Assembly (NCBI GenBank): GCA_039187035.1
Contig: JBCCZS010000049.1
Coordinates: 1 to 16,936 of the forward strand
DNA length: 16,936 nucleotides
Source: JAJFFW01 sp039187035
GTDB lineage: Bacteria > Pseudomonadota > Alphaproteobacteria > Caulobacterales > Parvularculaceae
Reading direction: 5' to 3'
In this document: piece after piece, positions 1 through 6,323 of the stretch
Numbering within the stretch: position 1 is the first letter of the stretch
How the letters are laid out: each line of letters starts with the position of its first letter
Position numbers and translations under genes: made by a program
The notes under the pieces: generated by a model
The model's database searches: none
What the model saw: only the letters and a program-made list of their open reading frames with translations
Told to the model about the DNA's origin: nothing

Positions 1-1409
1 CCGGTCTGTCGCCGACCGACTATGCGCGGATGATGGCCGGAAAAATCGCCGTCGGGTGGCCGCCCGGCTTTTTTTATTCCTATGCGAACCCTGGCCATAC
101 GCTCGCCGGCGCCGCAATCGAGGCCGTTTGCGCGTGTTCATACGACGACTTTATGGCCGAGGAGGTGTTGGGGCCCGTTGGCATGGCGGACGCGTCGTTT
201 TCGTTGTCGCCCGAACAGGCGCCGCGGCTCGCCAACAGCTACCGAGCGGACGGCGTCGCGCCGTCCGGCCGTTGGGAAATGGGGGTTCGGCCGTCCGGTT
301 CGCTCCTCGTCACGGCCGAGGATCTCGGCGCGCTCGTTAAGTTTTATGCGACGCGCGGAGAAGGCGTCGACATTATCTCCGAACAGCTTTTTATCCGTAT
401 GGAAAACGCCGAAACGTCCGCAACCGCGCGCGCCGGCGTTGTGGAAGGCGGATACAGTTTGGGCAATTTCGGGTTTTTCGCGGGCAAAGGAAAAATCTTC
501 CACGGCCACACCGGCGGCACGGACGGTTTTCGAACGTGGATGGGCTACGACCCGGATACGGCGTCGGGCTTTGCCGTCGTGACGAACGGGGGGCCGCCTG
601 GAATGCGCAGTCAGCTCATGCGGTTGATCGGCGGCTATCTCTTGCGCGACTTGGAGCCGGCGGCGCCGGCGCCGGCCGTCGGCGGCGCGGAACGGTTCGT
701 CGAGGCCGGGTGGTATGCGCCGTTCACGCATGAAATGCCGTTTCGCGCGTGGCTCTTTTCGGTTTTCGGCGCCGTCAAGTTGACGCCTGACGGCGACGGA
801 TTGGCCCTCGACCCGATTGCGCCGACGGGCTCGCCCCGGCGTTTGGTGCATGTGGGCGAGGGGCGTTTTCGCACCGAGACGCGCCCCATCGCGACGGCGG
901 CGATGGTGGACGGGCCCGACGGCGCGCGCGTCTTCGTGGAAGGCGAAGCTTACGCGCGCATATCGGTCTTCGCAGCGTACGGAGCGTTTTACCTCTTTGC
1001 GGGCGGGCTCGTCGTCGGCGCTCTGGTCGCGGCGCACGCTGTCTTTTGGATCGCGATGCGCGTGTTCGGCCGGCTCGAGCCGGGGGCGGGCGTGCGGCTG
1101 CGCGCCGGCCTTGCGGTGTCGGGCGCATGCCTTGTGGCGCTCGTCGCGATGTTCGTCACCTACGCCATGCTCGCAGACGTCAACACGTCCGGGCAGTTCG
1201 GGCGACCGGGCGCGCTGCCGATTTCGCTCAGCGTCATGAGCGTCGTCGGGCCGGCGGCCCTTTTGTTCGCCGGCGTTTCTTTGGCGCAGAGGGCGCCCGG
1301 GCGCGCGCCGTTACGCCTTTACGGGCTTGTCGGGTTGGTTTTTCTCGGCGGCGCGTGGGCGCTGACGGCTGTGAACGGATGGGTTCCGTTCGTGTCCTGG
1401 CGGATCTGA
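1..1409 (+). CDS. Serine hydrolase, beta-lactamase/CubicO family, with C-terminal membrane domain (5' partial)
   Basis: The reading frame is open from the window edge (first full codon at base 3), so the N-terminus lies outside. About 468 residues are visible. Near the start, YSYANPG matches the Y-x-N active-site motif of the beta-lactamase/PBP fold (PF00144). About 165 residues in, HTGGTDGF matches the third motif (KTG/HxG). The catalytic SxxK motif should lie upstream of the window. After the hydrolase domain comes a beta-rich linker, then four hydrophobic segments over roughly the last 150 residues, so the enzyme is probably anchored in the inner membrane with its domain in the periplasm. 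The family hydrolyses peptides, esters or beta-lactams and the substrate cannot be read from sequence. The MFS gene starts 6 bases after the stop, so the two are probably cotranscribed and coupled. The fold is secure; the substrate is unknown. Confidence 0.88.
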   Translation, partial: GLSPTDYARMMAGKIAVGWPPGFFYSYANPGHTLAGAAIEAVCACSYDDFMAEEVLGPVGMADASFSLSPEQAPRLANSYRADGVAPSGRWEMGVRPSGSLLVTAEDLGALVKFYATRGEGVDIISEQLFIRMENAETSATARAGVVEGGYSLGNFGFFAGKGKIFHGHTGGTDGFRTWMGYDPDTASGFAVVTNGGPPGMRSQLMRLIGGYLLRDLEPAAPAPAVGGAERFVEAGWYAPFTHEMPFRAWLFSVFGAVKLTPDGDGLALDPIAPTGSPRRLVHVGEGRFRTETRPIATAAMVDGPDGARVFVEGEAYARISVFAAYGAFYLFAGGLVVGALVAAHAVFWIAMRVFGRLEPGAGVRLRAGLAVSGACLVALVAMFVTYAMLADVNTSGQFGRPGALPISLSVMSVVGPAALLFAGVSLAQRAPGRAPLRLYGLVGLVFLGGAWALTAVNGWVPFVSWRI

Positions 1410-1415
1410 CCGCGC

Positions 1416-2717
1416 ATGCGAGACCGCACCGAAAAGCGAAGCCCGCCGCTTCAACGCCTTCTGCAAAAGGCCAACTTCCCGTCCGACGGCGGGTCGTGGC
1501 GCAAGTTGGGCGTTATCTTTTCGCTGCAGATCGCGCACGATCTGCCGAACGCGTTGACGACGACGATGGCCCCGACCTTATTCGTCAAACGCCTCGGCAC
1601 GCCGCTCGAATATCTCGGCTTGTTTTTTCTGCCGCTGGTGGTCACCGCACTGAAATGGACCTGGGCGCCCGTCGTCGACAATCGATGGTCGCCGCGCTAC
1701 GGGCGCCGGCGCTCCTGGTTGGGACCGCTCACCTTTCTGGTGGCGTTGTGCTTCTTCGCCGTGGGGCTCGTTCAGCCGAGCCTCGACACGCTGTTCGTGA
1801 TCATCGGCATTTTGGTGATCAAACAGGTTTTTTACTCGACCCAGGAGATCGCCGCCGACGGCTATGTCGTCGAGAACCTCAGCGCAGCCGAACGCGGGCT
1901 CGGGTCCAGCGTCGTATGGCTCGGCAAGGAACTCGGCCAGGTGATCGGGTTTGCCGGGCTCTTGCTCGTCGCCGATCGTTTCGGATGGAGCGCGGCGTTC
2001 ATTTCGGCCGCCGTGCTCTTCATCGTCTTCAATGTGCCCGCGCTCATCCGGCCCGAACCGCCGATTTCGGCGGAAGCCTCCGCGGCGCGGGCGAACATTC
2101 GCGCGTTTTTCCGCAAAAAAGTGAATTGGCGCATTATCGCCGTGGTCTTCGCAATGTCGTTTTCGGTGCAAATGCCCGTCGCCGCCATCGGGCCGTTTTT
2201 GGGATCTAAGGGACTGACCTTGTCGGAAATCGGCATCGTCCTAGGGATCGCGGCGAGCCTCGGCGCGGTCCTGTCATTGTCCGTCGCGTCGGTCGTGATC
2301 GCGCGTTTCGGGGCCAAGCGAACCGCCAAGCTCATGTTGCTGGTCGCGCCCTTGGCGAGCCCGCCTTTCCTCTGGCTCGCGGCGCAAGAAACGGCCTCCG
2401 CCCAGATCGTCGTCTTGATCATCCTGTGGGCGACGATCTGCACCGCGCCGATCAGAATGGCGCTTTACGCCGCCCGGATCGGTTGGACCTCGGAGGGGCA
2501 GGCCGGAACGGACATAACGGTTCAGCAGTCGACTTGGTTTCTGGGCTTCGCGGCGGCCGGCGCAGTGTCCGGCGTCATCGCCGCCAACCTCGGATGGGTC
2601 GGCTTTTTCTTAATAAACGTCGCCGCGACGACCTGCGCTTTGCTGTTTTTCATTCAGTCGCACGACGCGATCGAGGCCGCGGTTGAACGGTGGCGCAAAC
2701 GCAACGTCGCGGCATAA
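1416..2717 (+). CDS. MFS permease, AmpG / RhtX-FptX-like (putative siderophore or muropeptide importer)
   Basis: A 433-residue protein with about 12 hydrophobic segments. After a polar N-terminus it shows the loop 2-3 signature APVVDNRWSPRYGRRRSW (residues 84-101), then QEIAADG (143-149) and AERGLG (158-163). This pattern is shared by AmpG muropeptide permeases and the related RhtX/FptX permeases, which carry ferri-siderophores such as rhizobactin 1021 and pyochelin across the inner membrane as single proteins. The ATG lies 6 bases after the preceding stop, with a weak GGCGGA-like ribosome site about ten bases upstream. A TonB-dependent receptor follows 97 bases downstream, which favours siderophore uptake; the upstream serine hydrolase would also suit an AmpG-like peptide role. 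The fold is confident. The choice between RhtX-like and AmpG-like substrates is inference from context. Confidence 0.82.
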   Translation: MRDRTEKRSPPLQRLLQKANFPSDGGSWRKLGVIFSLQIAHDLPNALTTTMAPTLFVKRLGTPLEYLGLFFLPLVVTALKWTWAPVVDNRWSPRYGRRRSWLGPLTFLVALCFFAVGLVQPSLDTLFVIIGILVIKQVFYSTQEIAADGYVVENLSAAERGLGSSVVWLGKELGQVIGFAGLLLVADRFGWSAAFISAAVLFIVFNVPALIRPEPPISAEASAARANIRAFFRKKVNWRIIAVVFAMSFSVQMPVAAIGPFLGSKGLTLSEIGIVLGIAASLGAVLSLSVASVVIARFGAKRTAKLMLLVAPLASPPFLWLAAQETASAQIVVLIILWATICTAPIRMALYAARIGWTSEGQAGTDITVQQSTWFLGFAAAGAVSGVIAANLGWVGFFLINVAATTCALLFFIQSHDAIEAAVERWRKRNVAA

Positions 2718-2758
2718 ATCCGCCGCCAATCGTTCACCTCGCATTCAAAACGCAGTAG

Positions 2759-2770
2759 ATTGTATGCAAT
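2759..2770. promoter_or_regulatory. Candidate operator ATTGTATGCAAT upstream of the TonB receptor
   Basis: This is a near-palindrome with ATTG/CAAT arms. It matches 10 of 12 positions of ATTGTATACAAA at 11358-11369, in the other main intergenic region of the window. The core TTGTatgCAA resembles the TTGTnnACAA-type sites bound by some GntR-family (FCD subgroup) repressors. Its position over the candidate -10/start point fits repression. No GntR gene is present in the window, so the regulator is unknown. Confidence 0.4.
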
Positions 2771-2800
2771 CCGCGTTCGCGAAGCGCGTCCGCTATCGTC

Positions 2801-2806
2801 GGGAGG
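2801..2806 (+). promoter_or_regulatory. Ribosome binding site deciding the TonB receptor start
   Basis: GGGAGG lies 8 bases before the ATG at 2815. It supports that start over an in-frame ATG at 2683, which lies inside the preceding MFS gene and would add 44 residues ahead of a clear signal peptide. Confidence 0.75.
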
Positions 2807-2814
2807 GAATTGAC

Positions 2815-5292
2815 ATGAACAAGAACAACCTTTTTCAATCCGCGAGCGTCTTCGGCGCGTCGTTGTTGGCGGCCGCGACCGGGGGCGCGGCGAACGCGCA
2901 AGACGTCGTGCGCGACGAGATCGTTGTCACGGGCGAAAAGCGCGGAAAGTCCATTCAGGACACGCCCACCAGTACCGAAATCGTCACGACGGAAGACATC
3001 CAGTCGCTCAACATCGTCGACCTTGAAGACGCGCTCCGGCGCATCGGCAACGCCGGCTTTTCCGCGACGGCGCGCGGCAACAACGAACAATTCGTCTTGC
3101 GCGGCGTGCAATCGGGCGGCGTGACGCCGGGCGACACGCCGGTCGCGACGTTGATCGTCGACGGCGCGTTCATCCCGAACCAGGCGGCCGGCGCGACCAT
3201 TTCAAACGCGTGGGACGTGACGCAGATCGAAGTGCTGCGCGGCGCCCAGTCGACGATCCAAGGCCGCAACTCGCTAATCGGGGCCATCGTCGTCAACACG
3301 CAAGACCCGACCTATGAGTGGGATCTTAAAGGCCGCGCGACGTATGCGGAGGGCAATACGTGGGAGACGTCGGCGGCGTTCGGCGGGCCCATTATCGAGG
3401 ACGAATTGGCGTTTCGCGTCGCGGTGCAGCGCCTTGAGAGCGACGGCTTCATCGAACGGCTGGACGGCAGCGACGGCGACCGGGAAACCAGCACGCTCGT
3501 TCGCGGCAAACTCCTCGTCGAACCGAAAAGCTTGCCGGGGCTTCGCTGGGATCTCGTTGCGAGCTATACGGACGAACGTGACGGCAATGCTCTCGTTTCC
3601 GGCGCCGACCCGGAAGCCCGGCTGCAAACGTTCGACGTCGCCTCGCGCACCGACCGTGAAATCCTCATCCTCGGCAGCGAGCTCAGCTACGAAATCAACG
3701 AACAGCTGACGTTCACGTCAGTGACGAGCTACGCCAATCTGAAGACGGATGAAATTGCGGATTTCGACGGTCTCCCGGCCTTGCCTGTTCCCTTCACCGC
3801 TAGCCGCGCGGACGATCGCGATTCCACCGACTGGTTGCAGGAGATTCGCTTTCTCTACGACAATGGCGAAAATCTTGAGGTCCTAATCGGCGGGTTGTAC
3901 GCACGGCGGTTCCGCGACGACGTTACGGCCGTTCAGCAAACGCTCCCGGTCCTGCCGGCCGATTTGGCCGACCTGACCCCGCTCGGGCTCCCGGGCCAGG
4001 GCCTCGACCCGGTCTTTCAAGCCGTCACCTTCCAGGCGACGGGCGGTCTTGCGTCGATCTCGACACCGGCCACAGCCCCGCGCGTGCTAACCGATCCCTT
4101 GCTCCTCGGCGATTTTGCGCCCCTCGGGAGCGACTTTAATTTCCAACCCGATTTTACGACGTATGCGGTTTTCGGCGAGGCGTCTTACGATCTCTCGGAC
4201 GTCTTCACCTTTACGTTCGGCTTCCGGTACGAACGCGAGGAGGCGGACTACGCCGCCTTCCAACAGAACGTTCTCTTGGAGCAGTCCGACTTGCTCGCCT
4301 TGACGCCGGGCGGCAATCCGGGTCTCGGGGCCGCGGTGCAAGCCGCGCTCGTGACCGATTTGACGCCGCTCGTCGGGCCGGCGACGGCGGGCGCGGTCGC
4401 GGCCGGCGCGACGCCGTCAATTCTACCGTTTTACTCGCAGCTCGTCGGCGGCGCGATCATTGTCGCCAACGGCGGCGACCAGAACGCGTTGACGCCGATC
4501 GACTTGGAAGAAAATCTCAGTTTCGACGTCTTTCTCCCGAAATTCGTCGCCACGTTTAATTTAACCGACGACGTTTCCATCGCCGCGTCGGCGCAACGCG
4601 CGTATCGGCCGGGCGGCATCGGCATCAACCCGGTGCAGGCGATCACGTTTGCGTTCGACCCGGAGTTTTCGTGGAACTACGAACTCGCCCTGCGGTCGGT
4701 GTTGATGGACGGTCGGCTGCTGTTCAACGCCAACGTCTTTTACATCGACTGGACCGATCAGCAGATCGAAGTTCAACTCTCCGGCATTCCTCAAGACTCC
4801 GCGACCCAGAACGTCGGCTCGAGCGAGCTCTACGGTTTTGAAGCCCAGGTCAGCTACGAGCTCACCGACTCGCTCGAGATTTTCGGGTCGATCGGCGTCG
4901 TCGAAACCGAAATTACCGAAGTTGGCGCGGCGAACGCCGAGCTTCTCGGCGACGAGTTCCCGTTTGCGCCGAGTTACTCCGGGTCCGCCGGCTTTACCTA
5001 TCAGCACCAGTCGGGCTTCAACGCGACGTTCGACGTGAACTACCAGGGTGACTCGCAACCTCTGTTACCGAACAATTCCGGCCCGATGCCCATGGCCGGC
5101 ACGGGTCTGTTGAACGAGTCCCGCGTGTTGGTTAACGGCCGCGTGGGCTACGACTTCGACAATTACGGCGTCTTTATCTTCGCTTCGAACATTTTCGACG
5201 ACACGTATCTGGCGAACGCGGACGCGCTCGTTGGCAACGTCGTCGTCGGCGAGCCGCGGATTATCGGCGGCGGGATCACCTTCGACTTCTAG
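2815..5292 (+). CDS. TonB-dependent outer membrane receptor
   Basis: An 825-residue precursor. The start is set by the GGGAGG site and by a signal peptide with likely cleavage after ANA (residue 28). DEIVVTG at 34-40 is a typical TonB box. The plug domain (about 45-160) contains LRGVQSGG and IEVLRGAQSTIQGRNSLIGA, and a 22-strand barrel follows. The protein ends in GGGITFDF, with the C-terminal aromatic residue needed for outer-membrane assembly. There is no N-terminal signalling (STN) domain and no FecI/FecR pair beside it, so surface signalling is not indicated. Two hydrophobic Leu/Pro/Ala-rich inserts, near bases 3931-4140 and 4255-4490, probably form extracellular loops. It lies downstream of an AmpG/RhtX-like MFS gene, which suggests joint import of a siderophore or similar bulky ligand. 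The family is certain; the ligand is not. Confidence 0.95.
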   Translation: MNKNNLFQSASVFGASLLAAATGGAANAQDVVRDEIVVTGEKRGKSIQDTPTSTEIVTTEDIQSLNIVDLEDALRRIGNAGFSATARGNNEQFVLRGVQSGGVTPGDTPVATLIVDGAFIPNQAAGATISNAWDVTQIEVLRGAQSTIQGRNSLIGAIVVNTQDPTYEWDLKGRATYAEGNTWETSAAFGGPIIEDELAFRVAVQRLESDGFIERLDGSDGDRETSTLVRGKLLVEPKSLPGLRWDLVASYTDERDGNALVSGADPEARLQTFDVASRTDREILILGSELSYEINEQLTFTSVTSYANLKTDEIADFDGLPALPVPFTASRADDRDSTDWLQEIRFLYDNGENLEVLIGGLYARRFRDDVTAVQQTLPVLPADLADLTPLGLPGQGLDPVFQAVTFQATGGLASISTPATAPRVLTDPLLLGDFAPLGSDFNFQPDFTTYAVFGEASYDLSDVFTFTFGFRYEREEADYAAFQQNVLLEQSDLLALTPGGNPGLGAAVQAALVTDLTPLVGPATAGAVAAGATPSILPFYSQLVGGAIIVANGGDQNALTPIDLEENLSFDVFLPKFVATFNLTDDVSIAASAQRAYRPGGIGINPVQAITFAFDPEFSWNYELALRSVLMDGRLLFNANVFYIDWTDQQIEVQLSGIPQDSATQNVGSSELYGFEAQVSYELTDSLEIFGSIGVVETEITEVGAANAELLGDEFPFAPSYSGSAGFTYQHQSGFNATFDVNYQGDSQPLLPNNSGPMPMAGTGLLNESRVLVNGRVGYDFDNYGVFIFASNIFDDTYLANADALVGNVVVGEPRIIGGGITFDF

Positions 5293-5309
5293 CCGGCGAC
5301 GCGGCGCGA

Positions 5310-6323
5310 TTGCGTACGGTCCCCTTAGACGCGTCCGACGGCTGGCGGCCCGCCTCCGTCTGGGGGTTGGCGCTGTTGTACGGCGCGTCGTACGCTTGCT
5401 TTTCGCTTGTCGCGAATAGAACCGGCGCCGCCCCGACGTCCGGGACGGATTTGTCGCTCAAGGCGGCGGCGTTCGCCCTAATCGTCTGCATACCCGTTTA
5501 CGTCTTTCGCCGGCGGCTCGCGGCGCGCGCCGCGGCGCTGGCGCCGCAAGAAGCGGGGCCCGGGGCGCCGGCGGCGGCGGCGTCAGGGCTGGCGACGGCC
5601 GTCATCGCCTTGACGACGCTCGCGGCGTTTTCATTTTCCGGCGTTTCCATCCTCTTTGCGTTATTGATGATGCGCGGCGGGGTGTTAATCCTTAGTCCGA
5701 TCATTGACGCGGCCTCTCGGCGGCGGATCCGTCGTCAGTCCGTGCTCCTCTTAAGCGTCAGCGTGCTCGTCGTCGCGTACGCCCTTTCGCGCACTGGAGA
5801 GGAGCCGCGATCAGGCTGGATCTACGTCAACCTCGGCGCCTATCTTCTCGCCTACGCCGTCCGGCTGAGCGTCATGTCTCGGGAAGCCAAACGCGACCGA
5901 CCCGGCGCGCGCGCGGCTTTTGCGGCTGCGGAATTTCGTTGGGCGAGCGTCTTTCTCTTGACGGCCGGGCTCAGCTTAGCCGCTTTAGCGGCCGCGACGA
6001 CAACGACAACGACAACGACAACGATGACGGCGGCGGGCGGTTGGTCGATCGCGGCGCACGGCGCGTCAGGGGGCGTCGCCTACGCGGCCGTGTTGTTCGC
6101 CGGCACGTTGATTTACCTTGATCCGCGCGAACATAGTTTCACGATCCCGGTGAACCGGGGCGCGGGCCTCGCCGGCGGCGCAGCGGGCGCCGTCGTCGGC
6201 GGCGCGTTCGGGCTCGTCGCGTCGCCCTCATGGGCGGAGCTGACGAGCGCGGCCGTCATCCTGCTGGCGCTTGCGTGCGCGGCGCGGTTTGAGCGTCGTC
6301 AGCACCCGTCCATTTCTCGATAA
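5310..6323 (+). CDS. Multi-span membrane protein, DMT/EamA-like (function unknown)
   Basis: A 337-residue protein with about nine hydrophobic segments (roughly 17-36, 51-67, 92-122, 144-160, 171-189, 211-229, 253-270, 286-305, 309-325). The segment MMRGGVLILSPIID (120-133) resembles the RG-containing helix of EamA/DMT-type permeases, but I cannot assign it firmly to that family. The first usable start is a TTG 17 bases after the TonB receptor stop. No good ribosome site is visible, so translation may depend on coupling to the receptor gene. Residues 230-238 are nine consecutive threonines encoded by an ACGACA hexamer repeat. The last 68 bases overlap the end of the histidine kinase gene on the other strand. 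It could be an exporter or a partner of the import system; its role is unknown. Confidence 0.7.
   Translation: MRTVPLDASDGWRPASVWGLALLYGASYACFSLVANRTGAAPTSGTDLSLKAAAFALIVCIPVYVFRRRLAARAAALAPQEAGPGAPAAAASGLATAVIALTTLAAFSFSGVSILFALLMMRGGVLILSPIIDAASRRRIRRQSVLLLSVSVLVVAYALSRTGEEPRSGWIYVNLGAYLLAYAVRLSVMSREAKRDRPGARAAFAAAEFRWASVFLLTAGLSLAALAAATTTTTTTTTMTAAGGWSIAAHGASGGVAYAAVLFAGTLIYLDPREHSFTIPVNRGAGLAGGAAGAVVGGAFGLVASPSWAELTSAAVILLALACAARFERRQHPSISR
5997..6023 (+). repeat. Hexanucleotide microsatellite (ACGACA, about 4.5 copies) encoding poly-Thr
   Basis: Alternating ACG and ACA codons give nine threonines in a loop after a transmembrane helix of the DMT-like protein, followed by ATG ACG. The repeat unit is six bases, so slippage would change loop length by two residues without shifting the frame. 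The ACA codons stand out in a gene that otherwise prefers GC-ending codons. Confidence 0.85.

Larger units (their letters stand above)
2718..2814 (+). promoter_or_regulatory. Intergenic leader of the TonB receptor with a candidate promoter
   Basis: This is the longest gap in the plus-strand block and probably carries its own promoter. TTCACC at 2733-2738 and TAGATT at 2756-2761 are separated by 17 bases, each matching 4 of 6 positions of the sigma-70 -35 and -10 hexamers. Transcription would start near 2768, giving a leader of about 47 bases. The near-palindrome at 2759-2770 overlaps the end of the -10 box and the expected start point, where a repressor would bind. The hexamer matches are modest and the call is inference. 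Confidence 0.35.

Noticed and set aside
138..1037. Long open frame on the minus strand (299 codons)
   Set aside because: It is rich in Arg/His/Asp with no domain, and lies antisense to the well-supported serine hydrolase. It is a high-GC shadow frame.
2740..2775. Fur, Irr or RirA box before the TonB receptor
   Set aside because: I looked for an extended AT-rich inverted repeat expected of Fur-type or Irr-type sites and found only the short TTGTATGCAA palindrome.
2810..2815. Perfect TTGACA hexamer as a -35 box
   Set aside because: It overlaps the TonB receptor start codon, and no -10 box lies 16-18 bases further on.
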